Positions 46,062 to 57,270 of a stretch of DNA of 64,000 bases are shown piece by piece. Source of the stretch: Mermis nigrescens. Taxonomy: Eukaryota > Nematoda > Enoplea > Mermithida > Mermithidae. Numbering within the stretch: the first letter of the stretch is position 1; every line of letters begins with the position of its first letter. Position numbers and translations under genes: made by a program. Where the stretch lies: positions 434,001 through 498,000 of the forward strand of contig JAVLUZ010000548.1 in assembly GCA_036768485.1 (NCBI GenBank). The letters are read 5' to 3'. The notes under the pieces were generated by a model. It was not told the origin of the DNA and did not search any database. It saw only the letters and a list, made by a program, of their open reading frames with translations.

Positions 46062-49000
46062 TCATTTAACTTGTTTCATTTGCCAAAGACCATCGTTTAG
46101 ATAATGCAGCGTTTCGACACCTATTCCCTTGTTTATTTTCTTTATATCGTCGCTACTCAGCTTCATTAGTCCCACTGCCAGTGCATGCTGCTTCCCTTTA
46201 CACACAAAAATTTCATCAATGAGAATGTAAAAACGCCTTCTAGAATAACATGGCAATCTGCTAATTCACAATACACAGAGACGATATTTCAAAAGTTTGA
46301 ATCCTTTTATGCCCTATTCTTTAGAGTTTATGTAAAATTGGTATATGATTATAGACATTTTAACACAGTGTCATAACTTATAGACTCCCATAATGAAATA
46401 AGTCCAGAAATCCTCTCAAATTTCTTATCTGCGACTCTTTAGTATATTATGCCGAAGAGAAGGAAGACTGACAATTTCCGAATCTGTCAAGCAAGATAGC
46501 CCAAATAGGCTGTCAACAACAAATCTTTACGATTCAAAGCAGATGGCTCAAGAGTTTTTATAAGAGAAGCTTAATTTCAAGTGTTTTGGCCATATAAAGG
46601 TTTTATTTTCACAGAAAATCCACTCTTCTGAGAGTATAGACTACAAGCATATAGTGCATGTCGAGTGGTTAGAGACGTGCATGTGCTCAAAACTTTAAAT
46701 GGGGGTTTCTCGCCCATTTTCAGGAGAGGGGATAAATGACCTCCAGTTTTCGGCCATAAACGGCCAAAAAACATGTATAAAATTGGCCAAAAAAGCAACT
46801 TTTTTCCGAAAATAGATTGGTCTGAATTTTTCTGACTTCAGGTGAATGAGGGAACATCTAACATTGGGTGGGGGATTCCCTAAACTCCGTTACATGTATG
46901 ATAAGAGACGGTATATAATATACGCAGCATTGCTAGAGTTCCCAAAATTCAAATAGTGAACTGATTTGAATCCGTACCGACGAATTTGACGACACTATTG
47001 TTAACAAAGTACGTTGTAGCTATTTGACTGATTTAAGACTCTGTGTCCATAATAAAAACAAATCACTCGAAATCAAACATTTAAAAGCTCCGAGTTTAGG
47101 ATAGGGACAATCGGCCTTCCTAGGCTCGTGGAAAGAGTAGGGTGTGGGACATTGTATTGCTGACCAAAATTAATGAAAAATTTTTGAAACAACTTTCGGC
47201 TAGAAAAAACGCCGGAGATAAGTATGTGAAAACCCCGACTTCTTGAACGTCAAGATAAAAACCCGCCAATCAACCAAAACCAGCTTGAAAATTCTATAAC
47301 ATGTCGCTGGCACTTGAAAGACTTAATTGTTTTTACTATAGGTGAGCAGTGAAGAGTAAGAACATTATTCCTATTGAATTTAGCACAAATTGTAACAAGA
47401 GACAAATTTAGTGCCTGCCATCAAGTATAGAACCGTCGGTTTGGTGCAAGTTGAAGGAAGAATATTTAGTTAAGAAATGAAAGCATGCTTTTCGACGTGT
47501 TTAAACATGCTGCGTCTTGAAGTGTAAAACTCAGCGTAGCATTAAATTTGGCATTATTTATGATAAACGCGACTGTTTCGGACCCTTGGTTACAGAACTT
47601 CTATTAGTAAGCATTAAGCAATGAAAAGTAAGCGATCTTCACCCTCGGCCATTATAGCTACAATGCTGTCTTTAGCCACGCCGTCAGTCATTGAAGCCCC
47701 AGCAGAAGTTAAGCCAGGACACATAATATTCGCTCCGCTTAACACAAATCTTATTGCACCTTTGTCGACCCTTTGTTGGGTTAAAATGAACGGATATTGA
47801 TGCAACAAGCGCAAAGTTGGAACAAAAGGCGCATCGCGTGTTTTGAAGAACAGAATATCTCCCTTTAGGAAAAAAGCGCAGATTATCAAATGTACACTAC
47901 CATACGTGCACAGCATGGGAATTCTGGAGGGAGGGTGAAATTATAAAGTGCCTTTTTTATGTACAAAAATGGTAAGTGCGCGTCAAAAACATCGTTTTTC
48001 AGCGTTTCTGACGATGCTTTATTTTTCTAGAGTGAAAACAAAAAATTTCGGAAAAATAAAAAAGTCGGAACAAACTGAACAAAACATAGTCAAAACATGA
48101 GTATAATGGCGCGAAGCGCCGTAAATTTTTATACTTTTTGCGCAAATAGATGGCTAAAAACATTTAAAAAGTCATCTTTTCTACAAATTTCTAGAAATTC
48201 TTCTGGGAACTTTAACCTATATTACTGCAATTTCAGCTGCATTCAGTTATACATACATTAAAACGAACAAAACTAAAAAACAGAGTACGTCCAACCCGCT
48301 TTCATGACTAGCAATAGTGATTTTCGTAAAAGGTACTTTAAAAAAATCGCTTATTCTGAGGACGGTTAAAATCTTTCGGGGGAGGAGGAAGGTAGGAAAT
48401 CCCCCAAACCCCCGAGATCATGTATGTACATTACTGAAATAAAGTGAAATGTTTTATTGTGACATCTTAAATTTTTAAAAACTTTTTATAATTTTTCATC
48501 GACACTACATGACCAAAATAGAGCAAAGTTCGAGCAAAGATCCCTTCTATAACACAAAAAGCTTCATGCCGAAGCTGATATTTCGAACTATCTTTTCATA
48601 GTCTAGATTAGATAAAAATAGTTTATTAAAATAATTATATATAAATAAACAATTTCTAATAAATATATACGATCGAACTTATTGTCTACAATACAGTTTT
48701 TATAACCGTACGGGCACTAAATACGTAATTTTGTCTGTTCGAGTCAATATAATGCATTCTGTGAATCAATTACTACCGATTTTATTCATCATGATTCAAT
48801 AAAAACGCTATAAATTCTGCAAAATCACTTATCCTACCGCATTGTTAATTTCAAATTATATGAAAATGTCGGTGACTTTTTTGATTTTTCTGTATACGTT
48901 TCTTCATTTTTTATTAGATATGTATATATAGCTTGAATATACATAAGTGAAAATAATAGAGAATAACTTATTAACTAGACAGAATGAAACGATGTGAAAT

Positions 49001-51092
49001 TTCTTTATCGCCATAGCATGCTCAAAAAATACATAATCATGCTTTCTTAGCATACTTTATATATCCATATAAGTAGTCAGGAGCAGACATGCACGTGAGA
49101 AGGGAGTACGGGTTCTAAAGCCCCAGAATGGAAAATGGGAAATTTTACGGAAAATGAAAGCAATATGAAAGCGAAAAAATGGATGAAAATCTAAATAGTC
49201 TCTTCCAAGTGCTTCAAATTGGCCAGAAACTGAGTAATAAAGTAGTTTTAACGCTATTTTAGCGCTTATATAGTCATTTTGGCCCCAAAAAAAGGTCAAT
49301 TCTTGACCCCCGATCGGCCACGCTGTGTTTCTATAGTCAGTAACCGATAAAATATTGGTACAGACTACTGAGACACCACTACAGCCTTTTTAATGAAAGT
49401 TTGTGCATAGAAGGCAATTCTAAGCGCATGATGCATTAGCTACAAAAGTTGTCTTCAAGGGACCTGAAGTAATACAACTTCATATACAAAGCTTTGTGTC
49501 TATTGATCTCTAAGCACTTTATAATTGTCACTGTACATTTTAAAACGCTAAAACTCTTTCCGAATTAATTTTGGTCTTTCATTTGACTACGGTCGTTCAT
49601 TTCTTTTTAATGATAGGTAAGTTTGAGGGCAAAAGCGGCTACACCTCATTAGTTCAACATATTTAGCGGGAGGATGGATATTTTTTATAATTTATATCGA
49701 TTTTTGGCTTTCCGTTGTTGCAATTTGTAATGTTTTTTTCAATAACACTAATTATTTACATTTATTAGCTTTCTTGGGCGCAAAAGTAAGCCGTACGTAG
49801 AATTACGAAAGATTTAAAACTGCGGTCTGAAAAGGACCCAAAAACACCCTCATGCACATCACATTCAAAAACCAGCGATAATACAATGATCACTCATGGA
49901 AAAAATTATGCAAAATCCGGTGGTCTACTGTCAAACAATTACTAGTTTTCTTTATCGCCATTTTTCTTAATGCAGCTTTAACAGCAGCTCTTCTCTAACT
50001 CTTATTGTCACTTTTATTCAAGAGTTAACATTTTAAACTCCCTTCAGTAGTCCTTGACATTCAATAAAAAAATTAATCCGCTAAGAAGATACATAGTACC
50101 TTGGAGTCAGGCATACCAGGGCAATGTTTTTCCCCGTCCTACTTCCAAATTAAAGCTTGTTCACATAGTTTGAAAAAAGATTCGTCAAATTAGCAGCTTG
50201 AGAATTGGCTGTCTAACTACGAACATTGGCTTCCCTGATTCAAAAAAAGGTTATCCGGCTCTGAGAGGTGGTTGATTGGTAAAAGTGGTTATCCAGGTCC
50301 AAAAATGGGTTTGCCTGGTTAATGGACGTGGTTATCTAGTTTTAAAAGTCGTTGTCTAGACCCAAAAGAGGGATTTCCACGCTTTACTGTACAAAACAAA
50401 TCCCGTCTAAATCACCCCTTCTCTTCGTCCAGCTTTTGGTTCTCTCGTCCTGTGGACGGGCAAAAACAGGCTATTACCCAGATGTGCAGCTAGGCCCGTA
50501 CCCAGAATTCGCCCAAGTGGGCCCCCTCATAATTTATAAATTGGAAATTTTGTCGAAAGGCTTGCAAAAACCGCATTTTGTACCTTTTTAACATGCTCTA
50601 ACTATTAGAATCCTAAAATTTAAACTCTTCGATGTATAAGTGTCGTTTTTTTGACCGCGCTTGAGCCAAAATCATAGAAACTACTTCACACATGGCGCAA
50701 AGCGTCGAAAGACTGACAATTTTATGACAAGGAGCTGCAATTTTTGTATCTTTCCGTACGGCCAATGGGGCCAGCGGCCGCCCCCGTCCTTCTTAAATAC
50801 GGCCCTGCCTACGGCACTACATTCTGCATCTTCTATTCACGGTCTCTTCCACGTGAACCTATTGCATATTGACTAAGCAGATTAAGGTGCTCACTTGAGG
50901 TCCACATAGCAGTTCGATGTGTTCATGACACTTAATCAGCTTGAAATTTTCTTTTTTTGGCAGAATTTGATCAAGATACGCTTCAATTGAAGGATAGTTA
51001 TCACAAAGTTTACGTCGAATATCCTTTTGAACGCTTGATTTAAGCTGCTGCGTTCCCGATATATTATCTTTTTCATCGAATTTTTTAAACAT
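46062..51092 (-). CDS. MCTS1: MCTS1 re-initiation/release factor
   Basis: Three exons on the minus strand: 51092-50895 (66 codons, donor CAA|GTGAGC), 47862-47643 (acceptor TAAAG, donor GAGG|GTGAAG) and 46195-46062 (acceptor AAAG, stop TGA). They give 552 nt, 183 aa, against 181 in human. It begins [10 protein letters not shown] and contains [19 protein letters not shown], then [14 protein letters not shown]. The PUA RNA-binding domain covers about residues 92-172 ([58 protein letters not shown]). MCTS1 acts in the cytoplasm with DENR, recycling post-termination 40S subunits and supporting re-initiation after uORFs. Identity to the animal family is very high and all key blocks are intact. Both introns carry MITEs. 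Confidence 0.97.
46676..46900. mobile_element. CATACATGTAACG-family MITE
   Basis: The ends are CGTGCATGTGC and CCGTTACATGTATG. Flanks GTTAGAGA (46668-46675) and ATAAGAGA (46901-46908) agree at 6 of 8. It is 225 bp, in MCTS1 intron 2. Confidence 0.65.
47901..48426. mobile_element. CATGCACAGCATGG-family MITE
   Basis: The left end is CATACGTGCACAGCATGGG and the right end GAGATCATGTATG. Flanks TACACTAC (47893-47900) and TACATTAC (48427-48434) agree at 7 of 8. The hairpin GGCGCGAAGCGCC is perfect at 48108-48120. At 526 bp it is longer than other copies because unrelated sequence (about 48200-48340) is inserted. Its left end is only 38 bp upstream of MCTS1 exon 2. Confidence 0.8.
48427..49083. other. 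MCTS1 intron 1 segment, unassigned
   Basis: Very AT-rich, with no repeat family or reading frame recognised. Confidence 0.35.
49084..49335. mobile_element. GACATGCACGTGAG-family MITE
   Basis: The left end is CAGACATGCACGTGAG and the right end GCTGTGTTTCTATA. Flanks GTCAGGAG (49076-49083) and GTCAGTAA (49336-49343) agree at 6 of 8. It is 252 bp and aligns along its length with 16062-16317. Confidence 0.65.
50490..50807. mobile_element. hAT-like element, CAGGGCCGTA end
   Basis: CTAGGCCCGTACCCAG at the left and AATACGGCCCTG at the right (reverse complement CAGGGCCGTATT) are imperfect inverted repeats. GC-rich segments lie just inside both ends and a degenerate hairpin GGCGCAAAGCGTC sits near 50694. 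No target duplication was found. It ends close to MCTS1 exon 1. Confidence 0.4.
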
Positions 51093-52312
51093 TCTAAAGC
51101 CTGAGATGAAAATCAGGCGAGTTTTATATCAATAATTCGTGCACAAGTAAATCGAAGCACATAACAGACAATACAATACAACAAATGGGTGTCAGGTCAG
51201 GACAAAACAGAATTTCAGGCGAAGACGGTGACATGACATAGTGTGATCGATTTCGACAAAAAGCATATTTTCATATACACTTAAGTGCGATGAGCCGAAC
51301 AAAACAATTTTTTTTGTTGGGCCGCAAATATTTGAAAAGTTCAAGCCCTCTGGAGGATTAATTATTCTAAAGGAGACAAGTGGAGAAAATAGTTAAAATT
51401 AGCGAACATCGGCTACTCGAGGATTTTCAAATAAAGCATGTTTTCCTGATGAATTCAAACATGCTAAGCTCAGAAAAAGAAGAATTTGGATCCGCTTGCC
51501 ATTATTTGAAGTTACACACCTTTGAATATTAAATTTTTCTTAGGGTATCCAAGTTAAACATAATTTTTTGAGCAGATATTCGCAACATAAGCCTAAGATG
51601 GTGTACAAAAAGCCACTAAACCTTAGCTTTATTGGAATTTGCTTATTTCGTTAAAATCTGTGATGCTAGGAAATTGGGCAATTTAGCCACAGAACAAAAT
51701 GGAAAATGTAATTTAGACAAGACAAAATACAAAAAAATCTTATTTTTCCTCCTTGCAAACTGTCGAACATATCTAATTATGAATTAAATTGATATAAATT
51801 AAGTGTCTAAAAGTTCACTTCAGTAATTAACCTAGACTTGAGATAATGTCAAAACCCGCTCTGTCTTATTAGTTATTTATTGATTTTCATCAGATTTAGG
51901 ATCCGTTCCCGTCTTTCAACCTATAGTTTTAAATCCTTTTTTTACGCATTTCTATTTTCTCCTATGTTTTTGTCGAAGCGAATAGAATTTATTTGTTGAT
52001 TTGTTTATAATTGACCCATATAATAGAATACATTCCAACTCCAAGAGCCCGCATTAGCTTTCTGATGTTAAGAGGATTGAACAATTAAAGCAGAAATTTA
52101 CTAAAGACTATTTGAACAAATTAAACTTTCTTATGAAGAATGACTAGAAGCGTTAAAAGTTAGAGAAGGCCGCACATGTTTGCTATTTTTTGCTAAAAAA
52201 CCAAAGGGGAGTAAAGGGATTAGATGAATAAATCTTTCTCATATTTCATTTTGAGGGAGGGCACGTGCTCTCATTTCCCCCACATACGAGCCTGCCTGTA
52301 CCTAACTACATA
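51093..52312. other. upstream of MCTS1, unassigned
   Basis: The first few hundred bases should hold the MCTS1 promoter and 5' UTR; I see no TATA box or other element I would defend in this AT-rich sequence. No divergent gene was detected. Confidence 0.35.
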
Positions 52313-52314
52313 CA

Positions 52315-52470
52315 GGAACGGATTTCAGGCGCGGGGAGGGAGGCCGCCCCTCCCCATTAGCCCACATAATTGGTAGAAGAATAAGTTTATTACTAATATG
52401 CAAAAGCCATAAAAATACAAAACCAGCGATAATTAATATCAATATGTATGTCGTACTTGTTGTACATGTA
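52315..52470 (+). repeat. truncated AGCGGATTTAG-family end
   Basis: CAGGAACGGATTTCAGG, then a GC-rich block and CCCACATAATTGGTAGAAG, aligns with 23414-23540 and more loosely with the left end of 20881. The right end was not found. Confidence 0.45.
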
Positions 52471-52497
52471 TTAGTAATGGGACGTCTCAGTCACAAT

Positions 52498-52758
52498 CAC
52501 ACCTGGGCGTGGGGGTTTGGGGGTATGCACCCCCCCAGAAACCAAAATACCCCCTCAGAAATCAAAATACCCCCCCCAGAATTCAATTTTTGAAAATTTT
52601 TTTCGTTTTTTTCGCAATTTTTTGATGCCAATGGATAGTGCTTGATGAGAAACGTCGAAAAATGGTGTTTTTATCGCCATACCACCATTTTTAAGGCCAT
52701 TTTTCGACCTTCAAAAAAATCTTGCACCCCCCCAGAATTTTCTTGCTGCCCACGTATG
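52498..52758. mobile_element. CATACGTGGGC-family hAT-like MITE
   Basis: Flanks GTCACAAT (52490-52497) and GTCACAGT (52759-52766) agree at 7 of 8. The ends CACACCTGGGCGTGGGG and GCTGCCCACGTATG are inverted repeats. It is 261 bp and the least eroded copy by eye. An ACCAAAATACCCCC segment is duplicated near the left end. Confidence 0.85.
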
Positions 52759-53141
52759 GTCACAGTCCCCAGACGCTTCGGAGACTAATCCGAAACATTC
52801 CCAAATGCTTTTCGGAATCCTTGTTTCACATTGTCGAATAGACTTTGAAGCATTTTATTACCACTGAAATAAAACAATTTCCCAGTATGAGGACAATAAC
52901 AGCAACAGCTACTCACTATCTATCATGCAGGACCAGAGCTTACGCTGGCCCATCAAAACGCGCTTATTGGTGACTGGGCAGCTATTGATGCTGCTTGCTA
53001 CCCATGCAGGGCAAAAAAACTTTCCCTATTGAGGAAGCAAATCTGCCAGACCATCTCAGATAAAAGTGCTTCTAAAACCATTTACTACAAGTTAAAATGC
53101 GAGCGAAGCGCCAGGTTCCTATATCAATAAGCATTCAACTA

Positions 53142-53368
53142 GACTGCATATAATGTCACATTGTGTGCTATATTACCTGCAGTCTAGGCTGCTGGTTTTT
53201 GACTGCATATAATTTTACATTGTGTACTATATTGCCTGCAGTCTAGGCCGCTGGTCACTGACTGCATATAATTTTACGTTGTGTGCTATATTACCTGCAG
53301 TCTAGGCCGCTGGGTTTTGACTGCGTATAATTTTACATTGTGTGCTATATTACCTGCAGTTGACTGCA
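53142..53368 (+). repeat. 59-bp tandem repeat, about 3.9 units
   Basis: Units start with GACTGCATATAAT at 53142, 53201, 53260 and 53319 (period exactly 59 bp) and contain TGTGCTATATTACCTGCAGT and CTAGGCCGCTGG. The last unit is cut off and runs directly into an RT tail. The CTGCAGTTGACTGCAAA junction recurs at about 56798, next to another RT tail. Confidence 0.9.
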
Positions 53369-53398
53369 AATAATTACTACCCTCAAACGACTTTTCGC

Positions 53399-53520
53399 AA
53401 CACTACCTGAAAATTTGGAACAACTTACCTGACCATGCAGTCGCTTCTTCTAACGTTTGTTCGTTCAAAAAAGAGCTCCTAAACATTGATTTTACAATTT
53501 TATTGTTGGGGCATACCTAG
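53399..53520 (+). mobile_element. non-LTR retrotransposon RT tail fragment
   Basis: The plus strand reads YLKIWNNLPDHAVASSNVCS then FKKELLNIDFTILL, the WN-x-LP...F...L C-terminal pattern of CR1/Jockey-class ORF2. Only the end of the ORF is present. Confidence 0.6.
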
Positions 53521-53983
53521 TTGTATCACACCCTGTTATCTATAGGTGTCCTTTTGTTCAGTTGCTGTTTTACCATGTATTTGTGTTTAACCGAATTTTG
53601 TGTATTTTTCTGGGGTGGATTTCGTTATAACTGAGTTTGCGAATCAGCGAACAGCGAGCGGAGAAGCAGTGAGAGGTGGATGAAATAAGGAAGAAGAGTA
53701 AAGACCGAGCTGAGGAAAAGAAACCGGAACGCTCAAGCTGCAAAGCTGATGGAAATATGACAGAGCAAAGGGGAAGCAGAACAACTGAAAGAGTGAAGCG
53801 ATCCTGAACCGAGAAACAGATGTCAAAGCATCAGTTAGTCATGTGATAAGTTTATTTGGTATAATAAAGATATAGCCGGATGTGTTTGACCCCTTGTAAC
53901 TCATTAAACTGTAGAATATGACGAGAACCGCATTAGTGTAAAGGAGTTCAAATGGTAGGTATATAAACATTATGATAGGTGCG

Positions 53984-54234
53984 TAAACATTAATATGGGA
54001 CGTATAAAGTTCAATGAAACAGACTATGTGAAACTCATTATACTGTAGAATATCACGTAACAGCTGCAAGACATGAAACAAACAAAATAAGTTAGTTTTT
54101 CATTGGTAGGTACATAAACGTTAATGTGGGACGTATAAAGTTCAATGAAACAGACTGTGTGTAACTCATTATACTGTAGAATATAACGTAACAGCTGCAA
54201 GACATGAAACAAACAAAATAAGTTAGTTTTTCAT
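53984..54234 (+). repeat. 131-bp tandem repeat, about 1.9 units
   Basis: TAAACATTAATATGGGACGT at 53984 recurs as TAAACGTTAATGTGGGACGT at 54115. The intervening GTATAAAGTTCAATGAAAC, ACTGTAGAATAT and CAGCTGCAAGACATGAAAC blocks are shared. A diverged partial unit precedes it from about 53893. Confidence 0.8.
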
Positions 54235-54949
54235 ATTTCTGTTGTTAGTGAAGCTTATTTCTGTTGTTAAATAAGCCTTATCGAAAATGATCAAGTACCT
54301 TCCTTTAAAAAAATTATCTATTCACAAAAATTACTGTATCACAGAAATCGAAAGACTTGCTATATTCTCTGTGGGCTACAGTCTGATTGGATAATAATGA
54401 AGAGGCTGTCATGGGATTGGTAGGGAAGAACGCAAAATTTCGTTTTTTACTGACTTCTGCGAAATCCGTCGCCAGCGAATCAAAATGTTCCGCGCCAAAT
54501 TTTCTAGAAACACAGGAAAAATCTACTATATATTTTTGAAAGTTTGTTTGTTTGTATGTATGTATGTTTGTGCCGGGTTGGCTCCGGCCCAATGAAATTT
54601 GATGGGCTGATATTTTGGGCCGAGGTCGGTCCAATGGGGGAAGGAGCCGTAGCGATCTTGAAATTTCGACAAACGCACCCATTGGCCCTGGGCAGGGAGG
54701 GAGCAGGGTTTGGCCCCTGTGCTATAAGCCTCCACGATTTCGGGAGATGGCCGATTTTTTGCTATTTTTTTCAAAAATTAGTTTATACTGTTTGTATAGG
54801 GATACCCCGGCAAGAGGAGCATGCCTGGCGACACTATGTACATTGTTATATGTTATAGCATTGGTCGGCACTGTGAAACATCAAAATACGGGTTTAACCA
54901 AATGATGCTATAACATAGGCAATTTTATAAGATAGGCATGGTATGAGAT

Positions 54950-55330
54950 ACTATGTGCAACAAGATAAGCAATGCTATAAGATAGGACGTGATATAAGAT
55001 ACTCTGTGCTACAGGATAGGCAATACTATAAGATAGGACGTGATATAAGACACCCCGTGCTACAAGATAGACAATGCTATAAGATAGAACATTATAAAAG
55101 ATACCCCGTGCTACAAGATAGGCAATGCTATAAGATAGGAAGTGATATAAGATACCCTGAGCTGCAAGATAGGCAATGTTATAAGATAGTATGGGATATA
55201 AGATACCCTGTGCTACGAGATAGGCAATGCTATAAGATAGGTTTGGTATAGATACCCTGTCTGTGCCATAACATGCAGTGATATAAGATAGGAGATACCA
55301 TCAGCTATAACATATCACGTGATATATGAC
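54950..55330 (+). repeat. 51-bp tandem repeat, about 7 units, inside the Helitron
   Basis: GCAATGCTATAAGATAG recurs at 54969, 55020, 55071, 55122, 55173 and 55224, exactly 51 bp apart. As 51 is divisible by three, a 102-codon frame with a repeated YKIGRDIRYPVLQDRQC motif stays open by construction. I regard this as an artefact of the repeat, not a protein. Confidence 0.9.
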
Positions 55331-55360
55331 ACCCTTTGCTACAACAAACAAAAAATTTTT

Positions 55361-55770
55361 AAAACATCAAAAATATGGTTTGACCGAAAAAAATTTTTCA
55401 AAACATCCTAAAACATCAAAAATATGGTTTGACGAAAAAAAATTCCCAAAACATCCCAAAACATCAAAAATATGGGTTTGATTAAAAAATTTTTCCAAAA
55501 CACCCTAAAACATCAAAAATATGGTTTGACGAAAAAATTTTCCAAAACATCCCAAAACATCAACAATATGGGTTTAATTAAAAAAATTTCCAGAACACCC
55601 CAGAACATCAAAAATATGATTATGGCTAAACAATTTTCAAAACCATTCTGTAACGTCAAAAATATGGATTTGATCAAAAAAATGGTTGACAGAAGACATT
55701 TTGAAAAAATCCAAAAAATAAAATATGGTTTGTACCAACAATTTTTTTAGAAATATCCCAAAAACATCAA
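55361..55770 (+). repeat. ~48-bp tandem repeat, about 8 units, inside the Helitron
   Basis: AAAACATCAAAAATATGG recurs at 55361, 55410, 55458, 55507, 55554 (variant) and 55602, spaced 47-49 bp. The units drift towards the 3' end. Confidence 0.85.
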
Positions 55771-56360
55771 AAGTCTTGAAAAATAAAAAATACAAGAGAC
55801 ATATTAATTCCATATAGCTATCAGGCCTAAGTTCAGCCCGGGCAACGCCGGGCAGCTCAACTAGTTACCTATAAAAGGAAGATGCAATGCTCCCACGCGC
55901 ATTGTTAAATTTTATTCAATGTACGTACTGACAGGTGAATATGTAAGGAATCGCTGTGGTGGGCACATGTATCAGTGAAGAAGCGGAAAGCATCGACGGA
56001 GGACGAGTTTGAGTGTGCTTTGCGAGCATGCATTCTCTGAGAATTCGAGTATACCCATATAGAAAGTCCGTGAATTCGTCAATTTCGGCTGATACCACCA
56101 ATTCTGCTGCCCCTTAACTATATTATATTTTCAACAGATTAGCAGCTAGAACGTCCCGGTTTTTTTATCCGAGCCCGAAAATCTATACTACTACTGATTT
56201 GCACTCATCTTGATGCTCCAATCGCACTTCGCTAATTGATAATTGTGACAAAGGCCCGACGAACTGGAGGATTAGAAGAATAGTGAGTGGTGTAAACAAC
56301 ATGTTTTCTAATCATTAAGTTGAGCTTAGCACTGGCTTAGGCTTAGGCTTAGTTATGTGC

Positions 56361-56494
56361 CTTCAAATTGGTGCCAGGGGATGATGTAAGCCTGAGTCAG
56401 ATGGGGCAAAAATTGCGGAGCGAGCGAAGCGAGCGAAGCAACTTTTGCCCATCTTTGGCTTAGACTTAGATCATCCCCTGACACCAATCTGAAG
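56361..56494. repeat. 134-bp perfect-looking hairpin element
   Basis: The left arm begins CTTCAAATTGGTGCCAGGGG and the right arm ends CCCCTGACACCAATCTGAAG. The arms are about 55 nt with a few mismatches and close on a loop of GAGCGAGCGAAGCGAGCGAA (about 56418-56437). It is preceded by three CTTAGG-type hexamers (56333-56351). Confidence 0.8.
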
Positions 56495-56575
56495 CCTCAA
56501 ACAGCGCTTTTTGGGCTTCTAATCATCAGGAGCAGCACTATGAACCCGAGACATGCCCTGAACCAAGTTTGCAAT

Positions 56576-56624
56576 ATGCAAATTGGCCTAATTTGCATAC
56601 TATGCAAATCAGGCTGATTTGCAT
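56576..56624. promoter_or_regulatory. four alternating octamer motifs (ATGCAAAT)
   Basis: ATGCAAAT at 56576-56583 and 56602-56609 and its inverse ATTTGCAT at 56591-56598 and 56617-56624. Start spacing is 15, 11 and 15 bp, so the 49-bp block is symmetric. ATGCAAAT is the classical POU-domain (Oct) binding site. It may be a real site cluster or simply a repeat palindrome. Confidence 0.5.
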
Positions 56625-56799
56625 ATGAAAACCTGGTTTCCGCGGCCAGTTTTGGGTTTCTAGCGATGCTCGCGATGATTAGAAACACGTAAAAGTGCTG
56701 TTTTTTAAGAAATTGTAAAATCAGTAATTACGAAATTTTTCCTTCTGGACAACAAATATATTATTGTCATGTCTTGTCTTGTCTTGTCTATATTATTTG

Positions 56800-56900
56800 C
56801 AGTTGACTGCAAAAAATTACTGCCAATTATTAGTGGAACTAATAGGTATATTTCCCTCAATAGGTTTAAAGAAATTGACTTAACGCAGGGGCGTAAATGA
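56800..56900 (+). mobile_element. non-LTR retrotransposon RT tail fragment
   Basis: The plus strand reads NRYISLNRFKEIDLTQGRK and a stop at about 56898, matching the end [18 protein letters not shown] of the copy at 25630. Only the last 20-30 codons are present. CTGCAGTTGACTGC-like sequence precedes it, as at 53385. Confidence 0.6.
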
Positions 56901-57270
56901 GCGCAATCCACGTATTGCCTTTTCGACCCCGCTTTCTTCAACTTAACAAGATATTATTCCGTTAATTTTCGAACTTTTTAATCTGTGATGCGAACTTCGT
57001 TGGAAAGTATGGAACATGCGTACTCATCGGAGTAACTTAAGAATATGGTACTTTCAGAATACCTACTAAGAAATGAACTTCAGAAAAGCGAATTTTTTCG
57101 CTCAGTTCTTAGAACATGTTGAAAGAAAGCGCGGAAAATCCTTTTTCATGTAATTTATATTGCATTTTCTACGGCAGTAATTGCTAATAAAATATTATCA
57201 TTATTATTATTAAGTATTTGAAGATTCAAACAGCTGAATGCAGAATCACGTGCAGATACCCAATTTACGT

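Larger units (their letters stand above)
54522..55864 (+). mobile_element. non-autonomous Helitron
   Basis: The 5' end is TCTACTATATATTTTTGAAA followed by GTTTGTTTGTATG, typical of arthropod Helitron 5' termini. The 3' end is a hairpin GCCCGG-GCAACG-CCGGGC (55836-55853), then AGCTCAACTAG (CTRR-type terminus). The insertion lies between an A (54521) and a T (55865), as Helitrons do. No Rep/helicase is present. The 1.34 kb interior carries two tandem arrays (54950-55330 and 55361-55770). Confidence 0.8.

Noticed and set aside
54943..55251. 102-codon frame with a repeated YKIGRDIRYPVLQDRQC motif
   Set aside because: It is the translation of a 51-bp tandem repeat inside a Helitron; the frame is open because 51 is a multiple of three, not because it is coding.
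56333..56351. Telomere-type TTAGGC repeat
   Set aside because: Only three hexamers occur, inside repeat-rich DNA; too few to suggest an interstitial telomere or to inform taxonomy.
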